Assembly: GCF_018614915.1 (NCBI RefSeq)
Contig: NZ_JAGGNU010000052.1
Coordinates: 62,001 to 126,000, forward strand
From: Variovorax paradoxus
GTDB taxonomy: Bacteria; Pseudomonadota; Gammaproteobacteria; Burkholderiales; Burkholderiaceae_C
DNA length: 64,000 nucleotides
Reading direction: 5' to 3'
Below the pieces are notes generated by a model. It saw only the letters and a list, made by a program, of their open reading frames with translations. It did not search any database and was not told the DNA's origin. The translations under genes were made by a program, and so were the position numbers. The stretch's first letter is position 1; the number at the start of each line of letters is the position of its first letter. Positions 27,401 to 35,092 of this stretch are shown here, one piece after another.

Positions 27401-27736
27401 GACGTCCCCGCCGCGCGCGCCGCCGCTGCCATGGCGCAACGCATTCGGTCGGGCGCCGGCGCCTGGGCCTGGGACGCCGCGACACTCGACTGGCACGGCA
27501 ACGAAATCACGCTGATCCACGAGGGGCAGACGCTGCGCATCGATCGCCTGGTGCGGCATCGCGAAAGCGGCGCCTGGTGGGTGCTCGACTACAAGTCCGC
27601 CGCCCGCCCCGAGCACGATGCGGCGCTGATCGCGCAGCTGCAGCGTTATCGCGAAGCGGTGCAAGGCGCCTACCCCGGCGAGACGGTGCGTGCGGCCTTC
27701 CTCACGGCGCAAGGCGAACTGGTGACCCTCGAATGA
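24479..27736 (+). CDS. addA: AddA-like UvrD-family helicase-nuclease
   Basis: A 1085-residue SF1A helicase with Walker A ACAGAGKT (33-40), ITFTKKAAGEM, the DEFQDTNPLQW Walker B/motif II, GDPKQSIYRFRRAEP and VHGAKGLEAELVLL. The C-terminal nuclease domain carries IDRLVRH and WVLDYKSA. It is shorter than RecB but fits the AddA partner of the preceding AddB, with which it overlaps by four bases. The pair replaces RecBCD in double-strand-break repair. Confidence 0.9.
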   Translation: MSVAAYEHNGAPVARERFYAIACDPRRSVAVEACAGAGKTWMLVSRILRALLEEGEGACAPHEILAITFTKKAAGEMRERLDQWLEDFAGRDIEELVPELVVRGMDRAAAETAAPRLRGLYRELLASGRPVQFRTFHAWFAGLLRSAPVAVLERLRLPANYQLLEDDAEARARVWRPFFSAVAADAEASADYRALVAAHGRSQTAKALDDALTRRVEFALADAHHAVDEAVVPMGVMYPAFDGIDSPDEFLLHDPASRSALMAAARALGRASAPTFSQKGVELERALTEGRAAAVLDALLTQKGEARRFSEKLAGLAVVREAQERARQYCAAQAQHAAWLYQQRMARLTRLLSRCFAEVKAANGWVDMNDVEQAAHLLLGNSELWGWVQERLDSRVRHLLIDEFQDTNPLQWQALHGWLGSYAGAGGRRPGVFIVGDPKQSIYRFRRAEPQVFIAAKQFVQQGLGGDLLNCDHTHRNAQAVVGLVNAVMMDAQLAGEFGGFRDHTTESRVPGQVRKLPLIARDADAAATAGEGAGVDEHGALRWRDSLQTPRVLPEERLLQKECRQAAHWIAERIAGGLAPSSIMVLARRRSRLAVLQDELRKLHIAVQQPEKNELNDAPEVQDLVALLDALVSPDHDLSLARALKSPLWRIDDDALVQLALRQRARPASWFELLQAPDLPEPLAGIGPRLRQWQQWLAALPPHDALSAIYHDADVLARFAAAAPAALRAGVLSNLRGLVAASLELDGARFATPYALVRALRAGGLRAPSIAAADAVQLLTVHGAKGLEAELVLLLDTDAASQRAQTMGVLVKWPGHASAPERFVFVASEKNPPACTVDDLAEEQAARHREEINALYVATTRARTELVLSAVPAARPNARSWWARLEARCAPIADVAGTVPVAAPRAPASFGMLKLPALPVPLERMPSIERRVPSTDSRASALGQAMHRLLEWLQPGASLPPAHVRAAAREFGLDVPAARAAAAMAQRIRSGAGAWAWDAATLDWHGNEITLIHEGQTLRIDRLVRHRESGAWWVLDYKSAARPEHDAALIAQLQRYREAVQGAYPGETVRAAFLTAQGELVTLE

Positions 27737-28983
27737 CGAAAAAAGAAAAGAAGGTCGCCGTCGTCGGCGGTGGCCCGGCCGGGCTGATGGCGGCCGAGGT
27801 GCTGAGCGCGCAGGGCCTGGAGGTGCATCTCTACGACGCCATGCCTTCGGTCGGGCGCAAGTTCCTGCTCGCTGGGCGCGGCGGCCTGAACCTCACGCAC
27901 TCGGAACCTTTCGACAGCTTTGCCGGCCGCTTCGGCGAACGCCGCGCCCAGATCGAAGCGCTGTTGCGCGCCTTCGGCCCCGAACAGCTGCGCGAATGGG
28001 TCCACGGTCTCGGCGTCGAGACCTTCGTCGGCACCTCGGGGCGCGTGTTTCCCACCGACATGAAGGCCGCGCCCTTGCTGCGTGCGTGGATGCATCGGCT
28101 GCGCGCGGCCGGTGTGCGCTTTCACATGCGGCATCGCTGGACGGGCTGGCCCGATGCGGCGGCGCCGACCGCGCTGCGCTTCGCGACGCCGGCCGGCGAA
28201 ATCGAGCTCCAGGCCGATGCCGTGGTGCTGGCGCTCGGCGGCGCGAGCTGGTCGCGGCTGGGATCGGATGGCGCCTGGGTGCCGTGGGTCGCCGAGCGCG
28301 GCGTGGCAGTGGCACCGCTCATGCCGGCCAATTGCGGCTTCGATGTCGCCTGGACCACGCATTTCGCCGAGCGCTTCGCGGGCGTGCCTTTCAAGTCGGT
28401 CGCGATCTCGTTCACCGATACCCGGGGCCGCCGCTTTGCACGCAAGGGCGAATTCGTCGCGACCGCCTCCGGCGTCGAAGGCAGCCTGATCTATGCGGCG
28501 TCGGCGCTGCTACGCGACAAGATCGCCGCCCAGGGCAGCGCCACCTTGCTGCTCGACCTGCTGCCCGATCGCAGTGCCGAGCAAGTGCGCGCCGCCGTGC
28601 TGCATCCGCGCGGCGCGCGCTCTGTCGCCAGCCACCTGAAGAGCAGGCTCGGCCTGGAGGGCATCAAGACCGGCGTGCTGCACGAGGTGCTCACGCGCGA
28701 GCAGATGCATGCGCCCGACACGCTGGCCGAGACGATCAAGGCGGTGCCTCTTCGCTTGATCGCTCCGAGGCCGATCGACGAGGCGATCAGCACGGCAGGC
28801 GGGGTGCGCTTCGAGGCGCTGGATGCCCACCTGATGGCCGCGGCGCTGCCCGGCGTGTTCTTCGCGGGCGAGATGCTCGACTGGGAAGCGCCGACCGGCG
28901 GCTACCTGCTCACTGCCTCGATGGCGAGCGGCGTGGCGGCGGCGCGCGGCGTGCTGCTGCACGGCGAGCGAGACGCCCCTTGA
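27733..28983 (+). CDS. HI0933/BaiN-like flavoprotein (TIGR03862 type)
   Basis: A 416-residue FAD protein with the N-terminal dinucleotide motif VVGGGPAGLMAAE, the family box GRKFLLAGRGGLNLTHSE and the C-terminal ISTAGGVRFEALD/GEMLDWEAPTGGYLL. This uncharacterised oxidoreductase family is widely conserved, and its substrate here is unknown. The ATG overlaps the addA stop (ATGA), so it is probably co-translated with addBA, without known functional reason. Confidence 0.88.
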   Translation: MTKKEKKVAVVGGGPAGLMAAEVLSAQGLEVHLYDAMPSVGRKFLLAGRGGLNLTHSEPFDSFAGRFGERRAQIEALLRAFGPEQLREWVHGLGVETFVGTSGRVFPTDMKAAPLLRAWMHRLRAAGVRFHMRHRWTGWPDAAAPTALRFATPAGEIELQADAVVLALGGASWSRLGSDGAWVPWVAERGVAVAPLMPANCGFDVAWTTHFAERFAGVPFKSVAISFTDTRGRRFARKGEFVATASGVEGSLIYAASALLRDKIAAQGSATLLLDLLPDRSAEQVRAAVLHPRGARSVASHLKSRLGLEGIKTGVLHEVLTREQMHAPDTLAETIKAVPLRLIAPRPIDEAISTAGGVRFEALDAHLMAAALPGVFFAGEMLDWEAPTGGYLLTASMASGVAAARGVLLHGERDAP

Positions 28984-29063
28984 AACTGAATACTTCTGGT
29001 TGACGTGCATTTGTTTGCAGGGCCGCAGACAATGCCACGCTCCTTGAGCCTGACAAAAAGAAC

Positions 29064-29345
29064 ATGTACCCGCAGGTCGACATCCAGAAGATAAGAGACA
29101 GGTATTTCAACTACAGCGTGAGCATCGGCAAGTCCGACAAGCGTTACGCCCGGCAGGGTCTGCGCTCGATCGCGGAATGCCTGCACGATGCGGCGACGGC
29201 GCTGGGCCACCACTTTCCGATCGCGGCCCTCAGCTACGAGGGGCGCGCGCTGGGCTGCTATCACGTCGCGAGCATGGAGCACAAGACGGTGGCGCTCGCC
29301 GACACGCTTCTCGCCAAGCTCGCGCAAGAGGAAACCGCGACCTGA
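29064..29345 (+). CDS. Small conserved-looking hypothetical protein
   Basis: A 93-residue basic, mostly helical protein beginning MYPQVDIQKIRDRYFNYS, with no signal peptide, cysteine cluster or recognised domain. Codon use matches the neighbours. It ends just before the SRP RNA, which is on the opposite strand. Function unknown. Confidence 0.65.
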   Translation: MYPQVDIQKIRDRYFNYSVSIGKSDKRYARQGLRSIAECLHDAATALGHHFPIAALSYEGRALGCYHVASMEHKTVALADTLLAKLAQEETAT

Positions 29346-29370
29346 GGGCGGTGCGGTTTCCGTGATGTGA

Positions 29371-29473
29371 GGTTGACGAGCCTTACCCCCGGCACTGACT
29401 ACGCAGTTAGGGCTGCTTGGTTCCCCACCTGACCCGGTTGGCCACTTCACCATGCGGGGAGGCCCGTCAACCC
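29371..29473 (-). ncRNA. ffs: Signal recognition particle RNA (4.5S type)
   Basis: The ends pair as GGTTGACGGGCC with GGCTCGTCAACC. The apical domain has the universal Ffh-binding sequence GGTCAGG...GGAA tetraloop...AGCAGCC (GGTCAGGTGGGGAACCAAG then CAGCCC). About 103 nt, the normal short bacterial SRP RNA, which with Ffh targets nascent membrane proteins. Its location near dnaX is common in proteobacteria, though here it is on the opposite strand with a protease gene between. Confidence 0.93.
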
Positions 29474-29505
29474 GGATTGTAGGCCAGGGCCTTTTCCCCC
29501 ACGCT

Positions 29506-30618
29506 TCACCAAGCCATCAGCGAAGTCTCGAGCGCCGCATCGGCGTAGTAAAGGCGTACGCCGACGAGGTAATGGCGGCCCTTGTGCAGGCGCATGCCGA
29601 TGCGGGCGTTGAGGTCCGTGCCGCTGTCGTCGTTGCCGGCGATCTGCACGTTCCCCGCGGGCGTGACCTCGAACAGCACCAGCACCGTGTCGGAGGTGCC
29701 GAAGGTGCCGATGTTGTAGGTGCGCGTACGCGGCGGCACGAATTCGAAGTCGCGGGTCTCGCCGACCTTCAGCTTGAGCAGCTGCGACAGCCCGACCTTG
29801 AGCGTCGAGACGGACGGCGCCCTGACGCCTGGATAGCTCTCCACCACCCAGGCCTTGTCGGCATAGGACAAGCCGCCCTTGGGCACGAGCCCGGCCTGGT
29901 ACTCCGCGGGCGCATCGATCAGACCGGGCTCGAACTGGTACTCCATGACCGAATCCGGATCCCACGCGGTGCCCTTCACCTCGGCCTGCGGGATCTTGCG
30001 CAGGATGTTCCACTCGATCTGCGCCTCTTGCCAGAAGTTCGGCGGGCCCTCGAAGTAATCGATCACCGCCTGCCGGTTCCAGGTGATGCCGGCATGGGGG
30101 TTCTGGTGCTCGTGCTCGAGCCCGAGCGTATGGCCGATCTCGTGCAGCGCCGTGTCCTGGCCATAGGGCGTGGTGAGCGGCCAGCCGAAATTCATGGTGC
30201 GCTGCAGCGGGTCGCGAATGTCGAGCACGTCGCGGCCCACGTGGGACCAGGAGCCGTCCTGCGCATCGAAGCCGATGCGCACGATCGCGTCCTCGGCGGC
30301 CTCCACGCGCCGGAAGCTGATGCCGATGCCGAGCTTGGCCCAGGTCTCGAAGGCTTCCTCGACCGCGCTCGCGTCGTCGCTGCCGCCATGCCACGCGGCA
30401 GGCACGGGATCGCCGCGCTTGAAACAGTAATAAGTGAGCTGCGTGCCGTTCACCCATTTTCTGCTCGAGGCCAGGATGGCGGAGGCGCGATCCGCGGAAA
30501 CGCTGCTGTCGAACTGCCGCGGCCGCTGGACCGGCTGCACGCAGTAGCGGCGCGCACCGGCATCGCCGTACTTCCTGGCCGCGGCAGGGCGCGCGGCCTT
30601 GTGGGTCGCAGTGGACAT
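29506..30618 (-). CDS. Astacin-like (M12) zinc metalloprotease with C-terminal beta-sandwich domain
   Basis: A 370-residue protein. The metzincin motif HEIGHTLGLEHEHQNP (about residue 170) has the three zinc histidines and the Glu of the HExxHxxGxxHE astacin signature, and the met-turn candidate SVMEYQF follows. The last 90 residues (LKLKVGETRDFEF onward) resemble a PPC-type beta-sandwich. No signal peptide is seen, so it is either cytosolic or exported by another route. ATG 30618 has AGGAGA six bases upstream and is preferred over ATG 30645. Target unknown. Confidence 0.85.
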   Translation of the reverse strand: MSTATHKAARPAAARKYGDAGARRYCVQPVQRPRQFDSSVSADRASAILASSRKWVNGTQLTYYCFKRGDPVPAAWHGGSDDASAVEEAFETWAKLGIGISFRRVEAAEDAIVRIGFDAQDGSWSHVGRDVLDIRDPLQRTMNFGWPLTTPYGQDTALHEIGHTLGLEHEHQNPHAGITWNRQAVIDYFEGPPNFWQEAQIEWNILRKIPQAEVKGTAWDPDSVMEYQFEPGLIDAPAEYQAGLVPKGGLSYADKAWVVESYPGVRAPSVSTLKVGLSQLLKLKVGETRDFEFVPPRTRTYNIGTFGTSDTVLVLFEVTPAGNVQIAGNDDSGTDLNARIGMRLHKGRHYLVGVRLYYADAALETSLMAW

Positions 30619-30733
30619 GTCGGTCTCCTGGAAGAGCTGTTCCATGCTAGGGCCCGGAAAACGAAAATCTATAAGTAAAAAGGCCTATAACGCCGTCGGA
30701 AAGCTGCCCGTCGGGCCCACCTAAAATGCGTCG

Positions 30734-32539
30734 ATGGCCTATCTCGTGCTCGCTCGCAAACACCGACCCAAGACTTTCAGCGAGATGGTGGGCCAGGAGC
30801 ATGTGGTGCAGGCCCTCGAGAACGCGCTGAGCTCGCAGCGGCTGCACCACGCCTACCTGTTCACCGGCACCCGCGGCGTCGGCAAGACCACCGTTTCGCG
30901 CATCCTGGCCAAATCGCTCAACTGCCAGGGCCCGGACGGGCAGGGCGGCATCACCGCCACGCCATGTGGCGTATGCCAGGCGTGCAAGGACATCGATGCC
31001 GGTCGCTTCGTCGACTACACCGAACTCGATGCGGCCTCGAACCGCGGCGTCGACGAGGTCCAGGCCCTGCTGGAGCAGGCGGTCTATAAGCCGGTGCAGG
31101 GGCGCTTCAAGGTCTTCATGATTGACGAGGTGCACATGCTCACCGGCCACGCGTTCAACGCGATGCTGAAGACCTTGGAAGAGCCGCCGGAATACCTCAA
31201 GTTCGTGCTGGCGACCACCGATCCGCAGAAGGTGCCGGTCACGGTGCTGTCGCGCTGCCTGCAGTTCAACCTGCGGCCGATGGCGCCCGAGACGGTGCTG
31301 GAGCATCTGACGCGGGTGCTGCAGACCGAGACCGTCCCGGCCGAGCCGCATGCGCTGCGCCTGATCGCGCGCGCCGCACGCGGCTCGATGCGCGACGCGC
31401 TCTCGCTGACCGACCAGGCGATCGCATTCGGCAACGGCGAACTGCTGGAAAGCGGCGTGCGCCAGATGCTCGGCAGCGTCGATCGCGGCCACGTGTTCCG
31501 CCTGATCGAGGCGCTGGCAGAGGGCGACGGCAAGACCGTGGTCGACACCGCCGAGGCTCTGCGCCGCGACGGCATGTCGGCCGCCTCCACGCTCGAGGAA
31601 ATGACGGCCGTGCTGCAGGCCATGGCCGTGCTGCAGGCGGTGCCTTCGCGCGCCGAGACCTACGACGCGACCGATCCGGACGCCGCCGAGACCGCCCGCC
31701 TCGCGGCATCGATGCCCGCCGACGAGACGCAGCTGCTCTACAGCCTCTGCCTGCATGGCCGCGGCGAACTGGGCCTTGCGCCCGACGAGTACGCCGCGCT
31801 CACGATGGTGTTGCTGCGCCTCCTGGCGTTCAAGCCCTCCGGCGCGGCCGGCGTGGAAAAAAAAACTCTGAATGAAGCGCCGCGCGCCGCGGTGAGCGCG
31901 CCGCGTGCGCCGGCCGCCGAGGCCGCACGCGCGCCCGCGGCAGCGCTTGCGCCGAGCGCAGGGTCTGTTGCGGCACCGCCGGGCCAGCGGCTGCCGGTGC
32001 GCGACGAACCCTCGCTCGCGGCTGCAGCGACAGCGCCCCGGCCCGCTGCCGACCCGGCGCCCGCCGCCAAAGTGATGGCCATGCAGGTGCGGGTGCAGCC
32101 GCCGCCCGGCGCACGCGAAGCGGTGCGCGAGGCCGAATCGACGCCGATCGTGCCCAGCGAAGAGGGCGACTTCTGGCATGCGACCGTCACCCAGCTGGTC
32201 GTGGCCGAGGCGATCACGGCGCTGGCGCGCGAACTCGCATTGCAATCGCAGCTGGTGGCGCGCGACGTCGACCAATGGCTCTTGCGCGTCGAGCGCGAAT
32301 CGCTCAACCAGGCGAGCAGCCGGGAGAAGCTGCAGGCCGCGCTCGCGGCGCTGGGCCACGGCGTGAAAATCGCCATCGAGATCGGCACCGTGGTCGACAG
32401 CCCGGCGCGCCGAAACAAGCAGGCGGCCGACGAACGCCAGCGCGTGGCCGAGGAGGCGATTCGCAACGACCCCGAGATCCAGTCGATGATGCGCGACTGG
32501 GACGCGAGAATCGTCCCGGGTACGCTCAAGCCCGCCTGA
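30734..32539 (+). CDS. dnaX: DNA polymerase III subunits gamma/tau
   Basis: A 601-residue clamp-loader ATPase. Domain I has Walker A FTGTRGVGKTT (about 44-53), a zinc finger of Cys64, Cys78, Cys81 and Cys84, DEVHML and the SRC sensor. Domains II-III extend to about residue 370. An Ala/Pro-rich linker follows, then the tau-specific C-terminal region that binds polymerase core. Exactly at the domain III/linker junction is an A9 run that could yield the short gamma form (separate entry). First gene of dnaX-ybaB-recR. Confidence 0.97.
   Translation: MAYLVLARKHRPKTFSEMVGQEHVVQALENALSSQRLHHAYLFTGTRGVGKTTVSRILAKSLNCQGPDGQGGITATPCGVCQACKDIDAGRFVDYTELDAASNRGVDEVQALLEQAVYKPVQGRFKVFMIDEVHMLTGHAFNAMLKTLEEPPEYLKFVLATTDPQKVPVTVLSRCLQFNLRPMAPETVLEHLTRVLQTETVPAEPHALRLIARAARGSMRDALSLTDQAIAFGNGELLESGVRQMLGSVDRGHVFRLIEALAEGDGKTVVDTAEALRRDGMSAASTLEEMTAVLQAMAVLQAVPSRAETYDATDPDAAETARLAASMPADETQLLYSLCLHGRGELGLAPDEYAALTMVLLRLLAFKPSGAAGVEKKTLNEAPRAAVSAPRAPAAEAARAPAAALAPSAGSVAAPPGQRLPVRDEPSLAAAATAPRPAADPAPAAKVMAMQVRVQPPPGAREAVREAESTPIVPSEEGDFWHATVTQLVVAEAITALARELALQSQLVARDVDQWLLRVERESLNQASSREKLQAALAALGHGVKIAIEIGTVVDSPARRNKQAADERQRVAEEAIRNDPEIQSMMRDWDARIVPGTLKPA
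31857..31865 (+). promoter_or_regulatory. A9 slippage site in dnaX (predicted gamma/tau switch)
   Basis: Nine consecutive A residues encode Glu-Lys-Lys-Thr at about codons 375-378. In the -1 frame TGA occurs at 31873-31875 and in the +1 frame at 31869-31871, so slippage in either direction ends the protein within four codons. A GC-rich inverted repeat (GCGCGC...GCGCGC) begins about 18 bases downstream. The predicted short product keeps domains I-III only, as gamma does in other bacteria. Confidence 0.6.
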
Positions 32540-32576
32540 ATCTATTCTTTTTATCCAACGATCGACAGGACCAACG

Positions 32577-32909
32577 ATGTTCAACAAAGGACAACTGGCC
32601 GGCCTCATGAAGCAGGCGCAGGCAATGCAGGACAACCTCAAGAAGGCGCAGGAAGAACTCGCCACCATCGAGGTCGAGGGCGAGTCGGGCGCCGGGCTGG
32701 TGAAGGTCGTGATGACCTGCAAGCACGACGTCAAGCGCATCACCATCGACCCCAGCCTGCTGGCCGACGACAAGGACATGCTCGAAGACCTGGTGGCTGC
32801 AGCTTTCAACGCCGCGGTGCGCAAGGCCGAGGAAACCAGCGAGCAGAAGATGGGCAAGCTGACCGCCGGCATGCCGGGTCTTCCTCCAGGAATGAAGCTG
32901 CCGTTCTAG
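32577..32909 (+). CDS. ybaB: YbaB/EbfC family nucleoid-associated protein
   Basis: A 110-residue DNA-binding protein with family start MFNKGQLAGLMKQAQAMQ, long N-terminal helices and the central AGLVKVVMTCKHDVKRITID beta region, ending in a Gly/Pro/Met-rich tail. It acts as a dimer on the nucleoid. Placed between dnaX and recR, the near-universal arrangement. Confidence 0.95.
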   Translation: MFNKGQLAGLMKQAQAMQDNLKKAQEELATIEVEGESGAGLVKVVMTCKHDVKRITIDPSLLADDKDMLEDLVAAAFNAAVRKAEETSEQKMGKLTAGMPGLPPGMKLPF

Positions 32910-32915
32910 GACTGA

Positions 32916-33506
32916 ATGGCTGATTCCAGTTCGCTAGAGGCGCTGGTCGAGGCCTTGCGCCGCCTGCCCGGCGTCGGCGCCAAGTCGGCCTCGCGCATGG
33001 CCTTTCATCTGCTGCAGCACGACCGCGAGGGCACGCAGCTGCTCGCGCGTGCATTGCAGCATGCGGCGACGCATGTGCGGCATTGCGAGCGCTGCAACAC
33101 TTTCACCGAGGCGCCGGTCTGCAGCGTGTGCCTCGACACCCGCCGCGACGGCACCAAGCTGTGCGTGGTCGAGACGCCGGCCGACCAGGCCGCACTCGAA
33201 CGCACCGGCGCCTTCCGCGGCTACTACTTCGTGCTGATGGGCAAGCTCAGCCCACTCGACGGCATCGGGCCGAAGGACATCGGCCTCGCGCGGCTGTTCG
33301 AGCGCGCGCTCGACGGCACCGTGAGCGAGGTGATCCTGGCCACCAACTTCACTGCCGAGGGTGAAGCCACCGCCCATGTGATCGGCGAGGCGCTTCGGCA
33401 ACGGGGACTCACGGTCACGCGGCTCGCGCGCGGCGTGCCGGCCGGCAGCGAACTCGAATACGTCGATCTCGGCACCATCGCCCACGCGCTGGTCGACCGC
33501 CGCTGA
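32916..33506 (+). CDS. recR: Recombination mediator RecR
   Basis: A 196-residue protein of the RecFOR pathway. It has a helix-hairpin-helix RLPGVGAKSASRMAFHLL, a four-cysteine zinc finger CERCNTFTEAPVCSVC and a Toprim domain starting LCVVETPAD, with the conserved SPLDGIGP. It helps load RecA at gaps. Six bases after ybaB. Its stop shares a base with the next ATG (TGATG). Confidence 0.97.
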   Translation: MADSSSLEALVEALRRLPGVGAKSASRMAFHLLQHDREGTQLLARALQHAATHVRHCERCNTFTEAPVCSVCLDTRRDGTKLCVVETPADQAALERTGAFRGYYFVLMGKLSPLDGIGPKDIGLARLFERALDGTVSEVILATNFTAEGEATAHVIGEALRQRGLTVTRLARGVPAGSELEYVDLGTIAHALVDRR

Positions 33507-33892
33507 TGCCGTCGCTGACGCTCGCCTACTGGTGCGTGATGGCCGCGGTGGCCTTGCCCTATGCAGCGGCCTACATCGCCAAGATCGGCAGCTTCAGGTC
33601 GCGCGACAACGAGACGCCGCGCGAATGGGCCGCGCATCAGCACGGCTGGCGTGCGCGTGCCATGGGTGCGCAGGCCAACAGCTTCGAGGGCCTTCCTTTC
33701 TTCATCGGCGCGGTGATCATCGCCCATCAACTCGGTGCCGCGCAGGCGTGGCTTGATCTCCTGGCCGCGGCCTACGTGCTGCTGCGCATCGCCTACGTCG
33801 CGCTCTACATCAAGGGCCTCGGCTCGGTGCGCAGCGCGGTCTGGGCGCTCGCATTCCTGGTCAACACCGCGATCGTGTTCGCCGGCCGCTAG
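33506..33892 (+). CDS. MAPEG-family membrane protein
   Basis: A 128-residue inner-membrane protein with four hydrophobic helices and the family pattern RARAMGAQANSFEGLPFFIGAVI around residue 50. Members include glutathione-linked eicosanoid enzymes, while bacterial members mostly have no known reaction. Translationally coupled to recR (one-base overlap), although no functional link is apparent. Confidence 0.88.
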   Translation: MPSLTLAYWCVMAAVALPYAAAYIAKIGSFRSRDNETPREWAAHQHGWRARAMGAQANSFEGLPFFIGAVIIAHQLGAAQAWLDLLAAAYVLLRIAYVALYIKGLGSVRSAVWALAFLVNTAIVFAGR

Positions 33893-34006
33893 TGGCCTTC
33901 ATGTTTACGTGAAAACCCGCACGGGGATGTTCCCGATGCAGGCGCAGAGGGGCGCCCCTAAGCTCCATTCGATTCCAAAAGCAACCAAAGGCCGCGGGTT
34001 CACGTC

Positions 34007-35041
34007 ATGCTCAATCGCCGTACTTTCACCGCCGCTGCCGCCCTGGGTGCTGCGTCCATTGCGGCGCCGCTGGTCCACGCACAAGCCAAGTTGGAGAAGT
34101 CGAAGATCTCCATCGCAGTCGGAGGCAAGGCGGCGTTCTACTACCTCCCGCTCACCATTTCCGAACAGCTCGGGTATTTCAAGGCCGAAGGTCTCGATAT
34201 CGAGATCTCCGACTTTGCCGGCGGCGCGCGTGCGCTGCAGGCGGTGGTGGGCGGCTCGGCCTATGTCTGCTCGGGCGCCTACGAGCACACCATCAACCTG
34301 CAGGCCAAGAACCAGTTCTTCCAGGCCTTCGTGCTGCAGGGCCGGGCGCCGCAGATCGCGATCGGCGTGTCGACCAAGAACATGGCGAACTACATGACGA
34401 TCGCCGATCTCAAGGGCAAGAAGATCGGCGTCTCCGCGCCGGGCTCGTCCACCAACATGGTGGCCAACCTCGTGCTGTCGCGCGGCGGATTGAAGGCCAG
34501 CGACGTGAGCTTCATCGGCGTGGGCGTGGCGGCCGGCGCGCTGACGGCGCTGCGCTCGGGCCAGATCGATGCCATCAGCAACACCGACCCGGTGATGACG
34601 ATGCTCGAACAGAAGGGCGACGTGAAGATCATCAGCGACACGCGCACGCTGAAGGGAACGCAGGATGTCTTCGGCGGTCCGATGCCGGCCGCCTGCCTCT
34701 ATGCGCCGGCGGAATTCGTCCAGAAGCACCCCAACACCTGTCAGGCGCTCGCCAATGCGATCGTGCATGGCCTCAAGTGGCTGCAGACTGCAGGGCCGGG
34801 CGACATCATCAAGACAGTGCCCGAAACCTACCTGCTCGGCGATCGCGCGCTCTACCTGGCGTCCTTCGACAAGGTCCGCGAGGCCATCGCAACCGACGGA
34901 CTGATCCCGGCCGAAGGTCCGAAAACGGCGCTCGGCGCCATCGCAAGCTTCGATCCGGCCGTGAAGGCCGACAAGATCGATCTCGCCAAGACATACACCA
35001 ACGATTTTGCGCGGCGCGCGAAGGACAGGTTCAAAGCCTGA
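34007..35041 (+). CDS. NitT/TauT-type ABC transporter substrate-binding protein
   Basis: A 344-residue periplasmic protein with a Tat-like signal peptide (MLNRRTFTAAAALGAASIAAPLVHAQ) and an SsuA/NMT1-type fold (PLTISEQLGYFKAEGLDIEI, GKKIGVSAPGSSTNMVAN). This class binds nitrate, sulfonates, thiamine precursors or aromatic acids; sequence alone does not choose. First gene of a three-gene importer. A hairpin with a T9 tail after it may raise its ratio over the ATPase and permease. Confidence 0.88.
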   Translation: MLNRRTFTAAAALGAASIAAPLVHAQAKLEKSKISIAVGGKAAFYYLPLTISEQLGYFKAEGLDIEISDFAGGARALQAVVGGSAYVCSGAYEHTINLQAKNQFFQAFVLQGRAPQIAIGVSTKNMANYMTIADLKGKKIGVSAPGSSTNMVANLVLSRGGLKASDVSFIGVGVAAGALTALRSGQIDAISNTDPVMTMLEQKGDVKIISDTRTLKGTQDVFGGPMPAACLYAPAEFVQKHPNTCQALANAIVHGLKWLQTAGPGDIIKTVPETYLLGDRALYLASFDKVREAIATDGLIPAEGPKTALGAIASFDPAVKADKIDLAKTYTNDFARRAKDRFKA

Positions 35042-35058
35042 CCTGAACGTCCTGCAAC

Positions 35059-35081
35059 CCGGCTTCGGCCGGTTTTTTTTT
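35059..35081 (+). terminator. Intra-operon terminator/attenuator after the binding-protein gene
   Basis: CCGGC-TTCG-GCCGG (35059-35072) has a stable tetraloop and is followed by nine T residues. It lies between the binding protein and the ATPase of one transporter, so it probably causes partial termination. Confidence 0.8.
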
Positions 35082-35092
35082 CTTTCTACCCC

